Positions 1-7,586 of a stretch of 64,000 nt of DNA are shown piece after piece. The DNA lies in contig NZ_CP192735.1 of the NCBI RefSeq assembly GCF_050749815.1, forward strand, positions 2,356,001-2,420,000, read 5' to 3'. The stretch's first letter is position 1, and each line of letters starts with the position of its first letter. This DNA comes from Dyella_A sp050749815. Lineage in GTDB: Bacteria; Pseudomonadota; Gammaproteobacteria; Xanthomonadales; Rhodanobacteraceae. A program made the translations under genes and the position numbers. Below the pieces are notes generated by a model. It was given only the letters and a program-made list of their open reading frames with translations. It made no database searches and was not told the DNA's origin.

Positions 1-537
1 CTCTTCGATCTGCTGATCCAGCGCATCGATCATGCGCTGGATCGAGGGGCGTACCGAGGCATCGCCGACCGCCAGGCGGTTGGCCTCCATCTGCCGCATC
101 GCCTGCAGGTCGTTCAAGCGGTGCACCAGGGCGCGCAGCTGCCGCTGACCCGGCGTAGGCGGCGCCCACGGGCGTAGTGCGCCGTGGATCTGCTGGGCCA
201 TGGCGAAGCGGGCGATCAGCTCGGCGTCACAGCGGTCGGTCTTGGTCCGCGACAGCTCGCTGCGGGCATAGGCGGCGATCTGGGCCGGATTGACCACGTA
301 GACCGTCACTCCATGCTCCACCAGCGCCTGCGCCAGCGCCTCGTGATAGATGCCCGTGGCCTCCATGCACACCCCAGCCTGTGGTGCGTGCTGGCGCAGC
401 CATGTCAGCAGTTCGGCGAATCCGGCCGGCGTATTGGGCAGCTTGCCCTTGGTGCGGTATTTCCCCGGCCGGTCCAGCGGAACGGCCACATCGAAGCTGG
501 CCTTGGCCACATCGATGCCTACCATCGGTTCGGTCAT
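1..537 (-). CDS. IS110-family transposase, N-terminal part (truncated by window edge)
   Basis: The visible 179 residues form the DEDD (RuvC-like) catalytic domain of IS110 transposases, which move the element with the help of a structured bridge RNA. The start is ATG at 537, preceded by an AGGAG Shine-Dalgarno about 7 nt upstream. The four expected acidic residues are visible: D9 in GIDVAKASFD, E59 in CMEATGIYH, and D101 and D104 in TKTDRCDAELIARFA. The middle coiled region begins before the edge. The C-terminal Tnp_20 domain with the essential serine lies outside the window, so activity cannot be assessed. No frameshift or stop is seen in the visible part. Confidence 0.9.
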   Translation of the reverse strand, partial: MTEPMVGIDVAKASFDVAVPLDRPGKYRTKGKLPNTPAGFAELLTWLRQHAPQAGVCMEATGIYHEALAQALVEHGVTVYVVNPAQIAAYARSELSRTKTDRCDAELIARFAMAQQIHGALRPWAPPTPGQRQLRALVHRLNDLQAMRQMEANRLAVGDASVRPSIQRMIDALDQQIEE

Positions 538-782
538 GTCACGTCTCCTGGCAGTCGTCTCAGACGCTGACCATCGACGATCCGCACGGCCGATCCTTAC
601 GCGTTCAGGCTCTCGCCGGCTGGCGGGCCTCCGATACCGTTCAGGCGCTGGCGGATGGAACGGAACGAGGGCACACATCTACCCAGCAGGCGCGAAGCCT
701 CAGGGGCCCGTCGGCGTCACCTCATTCCCACCGATGATCAGTCGGGGATTCTCGTCCGTTGCCGGACCAGAATCGAGACATA
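538..782 (-). ncRNA. Candidate IS110 bridge RNA region in the non-coding element end
   Basis: This 245-nt stretch upstream of the transposase has no convincing gene. In IS110-group elements the non-coding end upstream of tnp encodes the bridge RNA that pairs with donor and target DNA. Visible structure includes a perfect CGTCT/AGACG hairpin (556-566), a CGCC/GGCG hairpin near 615-626 and a direct repeat CGTTCAGGC at 602-610 and 638-646. The RNA itself is inferred from family knowledge. I cannot fold it or identify the guide loops with certainty. Confidence 0.35.
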
Positions 783-862
783 AGGAGCCCGCTCGCGGGC
801 GATGCTTTTCGCTTTGAATGCGCATCAGGATCAGGAGCATCGCCCGCGAGCGGGCTCCTACA
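783..862. repeat. GTAG-type REP doublet, copy A (interrupted at its left end by IS110)
   Basis: Two inverted arms (AGGAGCCCGCTCGCGGGCGA and its complement) flank about 34 nt. The unit matches copy B at 955-1037 with a single mismatch across about 80 nt. The usual leading TGT of the left arm is replaced by IS110 sequence. Homology to copy B continues past the palindrome to about 902, including a copy of the last codons of the neighbouring permease gene (876-902). Confidence 0.85.
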
Positions 863-954
863 AAAGGCGGGTCGGTCAATCCAGCCGTTAGCGCAAGCGC
901 AGCTTCGCGGCGAACGCCGTCGTCGATGGCAGCCACGGCCAGGCTGCGATCTCC

Positions 955-1037
955 TGTAGGAGCCCGCTCGCGGGCGATGCTTTTCGCTTTGAATGCGCAT
1001 CAGGAGCAGGAGCATCGCCCGCGAGCGGGCTCCTACA
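955..1037. repeat. GTAG-type REP doublet, copy B
   Basis: Inverted repeat starting TGTAGGAGCCCGCTCGCGGG and ending with its complement, 8 nt downstream of the ABC permease stop codon. Such long GC-rich hairpins probably also limit transcription or protect the 3' end of the mRNA. Near-identity with copy A shows a local tandem duplication or recent spread of a REP family. No REP-associated tyrosine transposase gene lies in the window. Confidence 0.85.
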
Positions 1038-1044
1038 GGCGGGA

Positions 1045-2154
1045 TCAATCCAGCCGCTTGCGGAAGCGCAGGATGGCGCCGGCCATCATCACCGCGGTGA
1101 ATACCACCAGCGCCAGCGCATCGCCCCACAAATCCAGCAGACCGGCATTACGAAGCATGACGCCGCGGATCAGCCGCAGGAAATGGGTCAGCGGCAGCAG
1201 CTCGGCGATCCACTGCGCCAGTCGCGGCATGCCGGAGAACGGGAACATGAAGCCCGACAGCAGGATCGACGGCAGGAAGATGAAGAAGGTCATCTGCATC
1301 GCCTGGAACTGCGACTGCGCCCGCGAGGAGATCAGCAGCCCCAGGGTCAGGTTGCTGGCGATCAGCAGCAGCGCAGCGAGGTAGACGTCGAGCAGGCTGC
1401 CGCGGATCGGCACATCGAACAGCCAGCGCCCCAGCGCCAGGATCACCGTGGTCTGCACCAGCCCGATCAGCACGTACGGCACCACCTTGCCCAGCATCAG
1501 CTCGGTGCTGGTCAGCGGCGTGGCGATCAGCAGCTCCATGTTGCCGCGTTCGCGCTCGCGCACGATGGCGATGGCGGTGAACAGCACCATGGTCATGGTG
1601 AGGATCACCCCGATCAGGCCGGGCACGATGTTGATCGCCGAGCGCCGCTCCGGGTTGTAGAACGAGGTGACCACGATGCGCGGCACCGGCGGCGTGCTCG
1701 CATACGGCGCGTGCGTGTCGGGCAGGCGACTGTCCACCGGCGTCTGCGCCAGTTGCGCGGCGGCGCCGGCCACCGTGGCATCACTGCCGTCGACCAGCAC
1801 CTGCGCGACCGGGCGGCCGCCGAGCTTGCGCGCCTCGAAGTCGGGCGGAATCACCAGGCCAACATTGATGCGGCCGCGGCGGATCAGGTCGACCACGTCC
1901 TCCGGCGTGCGTGCGCTGGTCACCGGGCGGATGACGCCGGTGGCCAGCATGTCCATCACCAGCGCGCGCGAGCCGCTCGTCTGCGCCTGGTCGGCGATCG
2001 CGGCATCGAGCCCGCGCAGGTTGAGGTTGATCGCGTAGCCGAACAGCACCAGCTGCAGGATCGGCATCAGCATGATCATCGCCAGCGTGATGCGGTCACG
2101 CCGCAGCTGGCGGATCTCCTTCTGCATGATCGCCCACAGGCGGCGCCCGTTCAT
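1045..2154 (-). CDS. ABC-2 type transporter permease (YbhS/YhhJ-like)
   Basis: This 369-residue inner-membrane permease is probably part of a multidrug or toxic-compound exporter. It has an N-terminal membrane helix (about 24-42), a large periplasmic loop (about 45-170) and five C-terminal helices, the ABC2_membrane_3 pattern. The cytoplasmic segment RERERGNMELL is typical of the family. It overlaps the upstream ATPase gene by 4 nt (ATGA), so it is translationally coupled. In E. coli the equivalent operon carries two permeases (YbhS and YbhR). Here only one is present and the DNA beyond it is REP plus IS110, so the transporter would have to be a homodimer or have lost its partner. Confidence 0.88.
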   Translation of the reverse strand: MNGRRLWAIMQKEIRQLRRDRITLAMIMLMPILQLVLFGYAINLNLRGLDAAIADQAQTSGSRALVMDMLATGVIRPVTSARTPEDVVDLIRRGRINVGLVIPPDFEARKLGGRPVAQVLVDGSDATVAGAAAQLAQTPVDSRLPDTHAPYASTPPVPRIVVTSFYNPERRSAINIVPGLIGVILTMTMVLFTAIAIVRERERGNMELLIATPLTSTELMLGKVVPYVLIGLVQTTVILALGRWLFDVPIRGSLLDVYLAALLLIASNLTLGLLISSRAQSQFQAMQMTFFIFLPSILLSGFMFPFSGMPRLAQWIAELLPLTHFLRLIRGVMLRNAGLLDLWGDALALVVFTAVMMAGAILRFRKRLD

Positions 2155-3098
2155 GCCGCGCGCTCCTGCTCGCCGGGGTGCGTGGCGGCGACAAATACAT
2201 CTTCCAGGTTCGGCGGCGTCGGACGCAGCCGTGCCGACTGCCCGGCCTCGCGCAGGCGCTGCTCGACCGTGGTGGCGAAGCCGTCGCCCTGCCCCGCGTC
2301 GGCGAGCAGGCGCAGCGCGTGGCCGACCTGGGCCACACCGAGCACATCCGGCGCACCGGACAGCGCGTGCTGGGCGCGCCGCGGATCGTCCGATTCGACC
2401 AGGAAGGTACGCCCCTCCAGCGCCCCGGTCAGCGCGCCCGGCGTGCCGTCGGCGACCAGCCGCCCGCGGTCGAGGATCGCCAGCCGATGGCAGCGCTCGG
2501 CCTCGTCCATCAGGTGGGTGGATACCAGCAGCGTGGTGCCGGCATCGGTGAGCTCGAACAGCGCCTCCCAGAACTCGCGGCGCGACTCGGGATCGACCGC
2601 GCTGGTCGGCTCGTCGAGAAACAGCAGCTCCGGCTCGTGCATCACCGCGCAGGCCAGCGCCAGACGCTGCTTCTGGCCGCCGCTCATGGTGCCGGCCAGC
2701 TGCTTGCGCCGGTCGGCCAGGCGGTAGCGCTCCATCAGCTCGGCGATGCGCGCACGCTTGCGTTCGCGCGGCACGCCGAGGATCTCGGCGATGAACTCCA
2801 GGTTTTCGCCCACGGTGAGGTCGGCAAACAGCGAGAAGCTCTGCGTCATGTAGCCGATGCGGCGACGCAGCGCCTCGGCCTGCTGCGGCACGCGCAGGCC
2901 GAGCACCTCGATCTCGCCCCCGGTCGGCGTGAGCAGGCCGCAGAGCATGCGGATGGTGGTGGACTTGCCCGAGCCGTTCGGCCCGAGGAAGCCATAGACG
3001 CGCCCGCGCGGCACGTCCAGATCGACGTGGTCGACGGCGAGCAGTTGGCCGAACCGCTTACTCAGGCCGCGTACCTGGATGGCCGGGGCGTCGCTCAC
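2151..3098 (-). CDS. ABC transporter ATP-binding protein (YbhF-like, single ATPase domain)
   Basis: A 315-residue cytoplasmic ATPase energising the neighbouring permease. Visible motifs in order are Walker A GPNGSGKST (39-47), Q-loop Q86, signature MSGGQKQR (138-145), Walker B LLFLDEP (158-164) and switch H195 in STHLMDEA. The C-terminal ~90 residues are the usual DUF4162-like tail of drug-export ATPases. E. coli YbhF has two ATPase domains in one chain; this protein has one and must dimerise. Its start overlaps the adaptor gene by 4 nt and its end overlaps the permease by 4 nt, giving a tightly coupled operon. Confidence 0.92.
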   Translation of the reverse strand: MSDAPAIQVRGLSKRFGQLLAVDHVDLDVPRGRVYGFLGPNGSGKSTTIRMLCGLLTPTGGEIEVLGLRVPQQAEALRRRIGYMTQSFSLFADLTVGENLEFIAEILGVPRERKRARIAELMERYRLADRRKQLAGTMSGGQKQRLALACAVMHEPELLFLDEPTSAVDPESRREFWEALFELTDAGTTLLVSTHLMDEAERCHRLAILDRGRLVADGTPGALTGALEGRTFLVESDDPRRAQHALSGAPDVLGVAQVGHALRLLADAGQGDGFATTVEQRLREAGQSARLRPTPPNLEDVFVAATHPGEQERAA

Positions 3099-4048
3099 GG
3101 CGCGGCCGGCGCCACATGCACCGGTAGGCCGGCGGGAAGATCCGAAGGCCGGTCCAGCGCCACCTCGGCGAGGTAGCTCAGCCGCGTGGCGTCGTCGCCA
3201 CTGAGCGCGTAGTACGGCGTGAATACCGGCTCGGCGCGCATCAGGCGCACGTGTCCGGCCAGCGGCTGATCGCGACCCTGCACGTACACCTGCACGGCGC
3301 TGCCGACCTTGAGCTGCGCGCGCATCGCCACCGGCACATAGATCCGCGCATACGGACGATCGTCAACTAGCTCGATCGCCAGCGGCGCGCCAACCGGCGC
3401 CTGATCGCCGAGGCGATACGGCACATCGTCGATATGGCCGTCGCGCGGCGCCACCACATGCAACTTGCCCAGCGTGACGCGCAGCGCATCGGCCTGCGCT
3501 TGCGCGGCGTCGACCGCGGCGCGCGCCTGGGCCAGCTGTTCGCTGCGTGTGCCGTGCAGCAGCTGATCGAGCGCGGCGCGGGCGGCGGCGGCCTGTCCAC
3601 CGGTGTTCTGCGCGTCGGCGCGGGCGCGATCCAGGTCGGACGCGGCGACGGCATCCTTTTCCTGCTGCGCGACTCGCTGCAGCCGTTCCAGATAGCTGCG
3701 CGCGTCGCGCGCCTGCGCCTCGGCGGACGCCAGGGTGGCGCGCGCCCGGGCGATATCTTCCGTGCGCGGGCCGGCCACGCCTTCGGCCAACACTTCCTGC
3801 TGGTGTTTCACTTCGGCTAGCGCCGCGTCGAGGCTGGCCCGGGTGTGCGCCGGATCGAGATCGAGCAGCGGCTGCCCCGCCTTCACCGCCTCCCCCGCGC
3901 ACACGTGCACGGCCACGATGCGTTCGGCCGCCGGTGCCGGCAGGGTGATGCGGTCGTACTCCAGCGTGCCGGGCGCCTTGTCCGTATCGCGGTGGCAGCC
4001 AGACAGGACCAGGGCAGCCAGGCCGAACGCGAGCAGGCGTGCGCTCAT
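3095..4048 (-). CDS. HlyD-family periplasmic adaptor lipoprotein (YbhG-like)
   Basis: A 317-residue membrane-fusion protein linking the ABC exporter to an outer-membrane channel. The N-terminus is a lipoprotein signal with lipobox LSGC, so C18 would be acylated. E. coli YbhG by contrast has an uncleaved-type signal. Half-barrel biotinyl-lipoyl segments (about 35-70 and 190-215) flank an Ala/Arg/Gln-rich coiled-coil hairpin (about 75-185), followed by a beta-barrel domain. It lies between the TetR regulator (ATGA overlap upstream) and the ATPase (4-nt overlap downstream). No outer-membrane TolC partner is encoded nearby, so a shared TolC is likely. Confidence 0.9.
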   Translation of the reverse strand: MSARLLAFGLAALVLSGCHRDTDKAPGTLEYDRITLPAPAAERIVAVHVCAGEAVKAGQPLLDLDPAHTRASLDAALAEVKHQQEVLAEGVAGPRTEDIARARATLASAEAQARDARSYLERLQRVAQQEKDAVAASDLDRARADAQNTGGQAAAARAALDQLLHGTRSEQLAQARAAVDAAQAQADALRVTLGKLHVVAPRDGHIDDVPYRLGDQAPVGAPLAIELVDDRPYARIYVPVAMRAQLKVGSAVQVYVQGRDQPLAGHVRLMRAEPVFTPYYALSGDDATRLSYLAEVALDRPSDLPAGLPVHVAPAAP

Positions 4049-4728
4049 CGGGGCGTCTCCGAGGATGGCGCGGCCAGGCCGTGACCCAGCAGCGAGAGGG
4101 TGTGGGACATCAGTGCCGGCATGTCGAGCCCCGGCATGCCGAAGGCCTTTTGCCAGATCGGCGCGCCGGCGGCGGGAAACAGCGTCAGCCCGACCAGCGA
4201 GACCACCAGCAGGCGCGGATCGATACCGGCGGCGAGCTGGCCCGCCTCGAGTGCCGCTTCGAAGCGCCGCGCCAGCACCTGCGGCAGGCTAGGCATCACT
4301 TCGCGGAACACGAACTCGCGCAGCGCACCGCCCTCGCACAACACCTCGCGCACCCACAGCGCCGGCAGCCAGGGCAAGGTCGCGACGACACCCGATACGC
4401 CCTGGGCAAAGGCCTGGGCCAGCTCCAGCGGTGTCTCGCCCACCGTGGCGAGTGCTTCGCGCAGCGGCAGCACGGCGGGCATCAGGCGCTCGGTGAGCAG
4501 CGCGCGCACCAGTGCGTCCTTGTTGCCGAAGTAGTAATGCAGCATGGCCGGGGTCACTCCGGCCGCCGCCGCGATGGTGCGCAGCGACGAGGCGGCGATG
4601 CCGGTGCGGGCGAACTGCGCGGCGGCGACGTCGAGCAGCCGTGCGCGGACGTCGCTGTCGTCACCGGCAGGCCGGCCGACCCGGCGACGCCGGGGTTTGG
4701 GAGGAGTGCTTCGAGTGGGCATGCACAT
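4045..4728 (-). CDS. TetR/AcrR-family regulator (CecR-like)
   Basis: A 227-residue repressor with a basic N-terminus, a helix-turn-helix at about residues 30-75 (sequence SSLRTIAAAAGVTPAMLHYYFGNKDALV) and an all-helical ligand-binding C-terminal domain. It is the first gene of the efflux operon and overlaps the adaptor gene by 4 nt, so it very likely controls its own operon. Two ATG starts are possible (4728 and 4722) and neither has a clear Shine-Dalgarno. The AT-rich promoter with a perfect palindrome begins only 1 nt upstream of the first ATG, suggesting a leaderless or nearly leaderless transcript. Confidence 0.88.
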   Translation of the reverse strand: MCMPTRSTPPKPRRRRVGRPAGDDSDVRARLLDVAAAQFARTGIAASSLRTIAAAAGVTPAMLHYYFGNKDALVRALLTERLMPAVLPLREALATVGETPLELAQAFAQGVSGVVATLPWLPALWVREVLCEGGALREFVFREVMPSLPQVLARRFEAALEAGQLAAGIDPRLLVVSLVGLTLFPAAGAPIWQKAFGMPGLDMPALMSHTLSLLGHGLAAPSSETPR

Positions 4729-4729
4729 A

Positions 4730-4751
4730 AAATTAATTCAACACTTAATTT
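4730..4751. promoter_or_regulatory. Candidate TetR operator and promoter of the efflux operon
   Basis: The arms AAATTAA (4730-4736) and TTAATTT (4745-4751) are perfect inverted repeats with an 8-nt spacer. They lie in a ~25-nt AT-only-like island that stands out in this GC-rich DNA. The position directly against the TetR start codon fits an autoregulatory operator overlapping the -10 region. Binding is inferred, not shown. Confidence 0.55.
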
Positions 4752-4837
4752 AAATGCAAGTGACCACCGTGTGCGGCGTTTGCACCGCCTGCGCCTCACG
4801 GCGGAAACACCCGCTTCCGCGCTATGCTGATCGGTCT

Positions 4838-5830
4838 ATGAGCCCCCTGAATCAACGCGACTTCATCCTCGACCCCATCGACAACGCCCGCCTAGCCAAC
4901 CTGAGCGGCCCGTTCGACGAGCACCTGCGCCAGATCGAGCTGCGGCTCGGCGTGGAGATCAACCACCGCGGCGGCATCTTCCAGGTAATCGGCGACGACC
5001 CCGCCACGCGCGCCGCCGAAAAAGTTCTGCGCGCCCTTTACGACGCCACTGCCGGCGAAGTACTGACCGGAGCCACGATCCACCTGCACCTGGCCGAGTC
5101 CGGCATCGAGGCGATCACGGCCGAGGCCGCCGAGGCGGCGCAGGAAGTGACGATCAAGGTCAAGCGTGGCGTGATCAAGGGGCGCGGCCCAAACCAGGCG
5201 CGCTACCTGCACGCCATCACCACTCACGACATCAACTTCGGCGTCGGCCCGGCCGGCACCGGCAAGACCTACCTGGCCGTCGCCAGCGCCGTGGAAGCGC
5301 TGGAAGCCAACCGCGTGCAGCGCCTGCTGCTGGTGCGCCCCGCGGTGGAGGCCGGCGAAAAACTCGGCTTCCTGCCCGGCGACCTCAGCCAGAAAGTCGA
5401 CCCCTACCTGCGCCCGCTGTACGACGCGCTGTACGAGATGCTCGGCTTCGAGAAGGTGGCCAAGCTGATCGAGCGCAACGTGATCGAGATCGCCCCGCTG
5501 GCCTACATGCGCGGTCGCACGCTCAACGATTCCTACGTGATCCTCGACGAGGCGCAGAACACCACCGTCGAGCAGATGAAGATGTTCCTCACCCGCATCG
5601 GCTTCGGCTCGGTGGCGGTGATCACCGGCGACGTGAGCCAGGTCGACCTGCCGCGCCACGTGCGCTCGGGCCTGCGCCACGCGATCGAGGTGCTGCGCGG
5701 CGTGGACGGCATCAGCTTCACTTTCTTCACCTCGCGCGACGTGGTGCGCCATCCGCTGGTGGCGAAGATCGTGCGCGCCTACGAATCGTTCGAGGCCTCG
5801 GCCGAGGCGAGCAAGGGCGACGGCAAGTGA
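4838..5830 (+). CDS. ybeZ: PhoH-like ATPase YbeZ
   Basis: A 330-residue cytoplasmic PhoH-family P-loop ATPase. It has Walker A GPAGTGKT (137-144), Walker B VILDEAQ (234-240) and an N-terminal KH-like segment. YbeZ works with the endoribonuclease YbeY in ribosome/RNA quality control. The start chosen is ATG 4838, which gives the normal N-terminus MSPLNQRDF; an in-frame extension to 4754 would run into the TetR promoter. The gene overlaps ybeY by 4 nt (GTGA), the conserved ybeZ-ybeY-ybeX arrangement of proteobacteria. Confidence 0.93.
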   Translation: MSPLNQRDFILDPIDNARLANLSGPFDEHLRQIELRLGVEINHRGGIFQVIGDDPATRAAEKVLRALYDATAGEVLTGATIHLHLAESGIEAITAEAAEAAQEVTIKVKRGVIKGRGPNQARYLHAITTHDINFGVGPAGTGKTYLAVASAVEALEANRVQRLLLVRPAVEAGEKLGFLPGDLSQKVDPYLRPLYDALYEMLGFEKVAKLIERNVIEIAPLAYMRGRTLNDSYVILDEAQNTTVEQMKMFLTRIGFGSVAVITGDVSQVDLPRHVRSGLRHAIEVLRGVDGISFTFFTSRDVVRHPLVAKIVRAYESFEASAEASKGDGK

Positions 5831-6291
5831 GCGGCGCGACGGTGGTCCACGTCGGCTACGCCGTGCCGCGTGCCGGCGTGCCCTCGGCCGCCAGCTTTCG
5901 CGGGTGGGTGGAGGCCGCGCTGCGCGGGGCGAAGCGGCGGCGGGCCACCGAGCTGTCGATCCGCCTCGTCGACGCCGACGAGGGCCGCGCGCTCAACCGC
6001 GACTACCGCGGCAAGGACTACGCCACTAACGTGCTCTCGTTCGAGGCGGATCTACCGCCCGGACTTAAGTTGCCGCTGATCGGCGACATCGTGATCTGCG
6101 CACCCGTAGTAACGCGCGAGGCCGCAGAACAGGGCAAGCCGCCGCGCGACCACTGGGCCCATCTCACCGTGCACGGCGTGCTGCACCTGCTCGGCTACGA
6201 CCACCTCGTGGAGGCCGAGGCCGAGGCGATGGAAGCGCTGGAAACGCGCATCCTGGCCGGGCTGGGCATCGCCGATCCGTACACGGGCTGA
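5827..6291 (+). CDS. ybeY: Endoribonuclease YbeY (rRNA maturation factor)
   Basis: A 154-residue zinc metallo-endoribonuclease acting in 16S rRNA 3'-end maturation and ribosome quality control. The signature HGVLHLLGYDH gives the zinc ligands H116, H120 and H126, and NVLSFE near residue 68 is the conserved family strand. Translation begins at a GTG that overlaps the ybeZ stop (GTGA), implying coupling. Length is normal for the family. The following corC gene is separated by 279 nt containing a REP doublet, so the third member of the usual operon may be transcribed separately or protected differently. Confidence 0.94.
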   Translation: MSGATVVHVGYAVPRAGVPSAASFRGWVEAALRGAKRRRATELSIRLVDADEGRALNRDYRGKDYATNVLSFEADLPPGLKLPLIGDIVICAPVVTREAAEQGKPPRDHWAHLTVHGVLHLLGYDHLVEAEAEAMEALETRILAGLGIADPYTG

Positions 6292-6337
6292 GCTCCACGC
6301 GGATCGCAGGCCGGCGCGTCCCCGCAAAAAGCACCCC

Positions 6338-6415
6338 ATAGGAGGCCACCCTGTGGCCGACCAGCGCACCACCCAGCACGTTGGGCGAACCGTCGCGCAC
6401 AGGGTGCGCTCCTAC
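6338..6415. repeat. REP-like inverted pair between ybeY and corC
   Basis: The left arm TAGGAGGCCACCCTGTGGCC and the right arm GCGCACAGGGTGCGCTCCTA form a GTAG-type doublet of the CACCCTG subtype, similar to the element at 7431-7507. The left arm has diverged (GGCCACCCTGTGGCC forms its own small hairpin). The rest of the 279-nt ybeY-corC gap shows no gene. Confidence 0.65.
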
Positions 6416-6570
6416 CTGATCGCGCATGCAGCAGGCCACCGTACCGCCGACCGGACGCCACCATGACCACCGCCGCGCCACACCAACCGTTCACCCTGAG
6501 CCCTGAATCGACTCGACATTTCGGCTAGACTGGCGCTTCCGCCCGGCTACGGGCAGAGCTTTCAAGAGTG

Positions 6571-7422
6571 ATGAACGACGAACCTGGCAGTACCGGCGGC
6601 CCGGCCCACCGATCGTGGTGGGATCGACTGGGCCACATGTTTTCCGGCGAGCCGCGCAATCGCGAGGAACTGGTCAAGGAGCTGCGCGCAGCCCAGGCCA
6701 ACGGACTCCTCTCCAACGACACCCTCACCATGGTCGAGGGTGCGCTCAAGGTCACCGAACTGAGCGTGGACGACGTGATGGTCCCGCGTGCGCAGATCGT
6801 GATGATCTCGGCCGAATCCCCCCTCACCGACATCCTCGCCGCCGTGGTCGAATCCGGCCACTCGCGTTTCCCGGTGCACGGCGAGGACAAGGACGAGATC
6901 CTCGGTATTTTGCTGGCCAAGGACCTGCTGAAGTATTTCGGCGATGGCGAGCACTTCGACATCCGCGCCATCCTGCGCCCGGCCGTGCTGATCCCCGAGT
7001 CCATGCGCCTGAACGTGCTGCTCGCCGAATTCCGGCTGAGCCGCAACCACATGGCGCTGGTGGTGGATGAATACGGTGGCGTCGCCGGCCTGATCACCAT
7101 CGAGGACGTGCTCGAGCAGATCGTCGGCGACATCGACGACGAGCACGACGACGAGGAAGAACCGACCCTGATGCACGCCCAGCCCGGCGGCGACTGGCTG
7201 GTGAGCGCACTCACGCCGATCGCCGACTTCAACGAGCAGACGGGCTCGGCCTATTCGGACGAAGAGTTCGACACCATCGGCGGCATGGTCACCTCCGAGT
7301 TCGGTCATCTGCCCGAAGTGGGCGAGGAAATCGTGGTGGGCGACTACCTGTTCCACGTCACCGAAGCAGACGACCGCCGCGTGCAGCAGTTCCGCGTCAG
7401 CCAGAAGCCCGCGCAAGACTGA
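6571..7422 (+). CDS. CorC/YbeX-family CBS-domain protein
   Basis: A 283-residue cytoplasmic protein with two CBS domains (about 70-130 and 135-190) and a C-terminal CorC_HlyC transporter-associated domain (about 205-275). The family is linked to Mg2+/Co2+ efflux and, as YbeX, to ribosome homeostasis together with YbeY and YbeZ. It lacks the CNNM membrane domain, as usual for CorC/YbeX. The start is ATG 6571; a GTG directly before it (6568) would add one residue. In many relatives lnt follows, but here a DUF4105 gene does. Confidence 0.9.
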   Translation: MNDEPGSTGGPAHRSWWDRLGHMFSGEPRNREELVKELRAAQANGLLSNDTLTMVEGALKVTELSVDDVMVPRAQIVMISAESPLTDILAAVVESGHSRFPVHGEDKDEILGILLAKDLLKYFGDGEHFDIRAILRPAVLIPESMRLNVLLAEFRLSRNHMALVVDEYGGVAGLITIEDVLEQIVGDIDDEHDDEEEPTLMHAQPGGDWLVSALTPIADFNEQTGSAYSDEEFDTIGGMVTSEFGHLPEVGEEIVVGDYLFHVTEADDRRVQQFRVSQKPAQD

Positions 7423-7430
7423 CCTCTCGT

Positions 7431-7507
7431 TGTAGGAGCGCACCCTGTGCGCGGCTTCTTTCCCACCGCATGGAAAGAAGCGCTCGCGCGCAGGATGTAC
7501 TCCTACA
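7431..7507. repeat. GTAG-type REP doublet downstream of corC
   Basis: Outer arms TGTAGGAGCGCACCCTG ... TACTCCTACA enclose a second perfect hairpin CTTCTTTCC/GGAAAGAAG. It starts 8 nt after the corC stop and probably acts as a transcript end. It is the CACCCTGTGCGCG subtype also found inside a coding region at 17739. Confidence 0.75.
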
Positions 7508-7586
7508 GAAGCGGCCTTGCGGAAACGTCGACACCCCGGCCCACCGCCACTAGAGTGGCGCCTTTCCCGCTCCCGGGTCGGTCCCG

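Larger units (their letters stand above)
1..782 (-). mobile_element. IS110-family insertion sequence, partial (5' half of transposase plus non-coding end)
   Basis: The window opens inside an IS110-type element. Its transposase reads leftwards off the edge from 537, and about 245 nt of non-coding element end lie upstream of it (538-782). The outer boundary is placed near 782/783 because from 783 rightwards the sequence is a REP palindrome almost identical to the one at 955-1037, while the bases to the left differ. Several IS110 members are known to insert in REP sequences, which fits this junction. The other end is outside the window, so neither intactness nor the exact core dinucleotide can be judged. 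Confidence 0.75.

Noticed and set aside
783..1037. The paired repeats as a CRISPR array
   Set aside because: There are only two units, palindromic and REP-like, with unequal spacing, and no cas genes are present.
1183..2727. A 514-codon plus-strand open frame
   Set aside because: It is antisense to the permease and ATPase genes, which carry full motifs and 4-nt overlaps; the product is Gln/Arg/His rich without domains.
4754..4837. Extended start of ybeZ at 4754
   Set aside because: It would place the start within the TetR operator region, adds a Cys-rich segment unknown in PhoH proteins and lacks a ribosome site.
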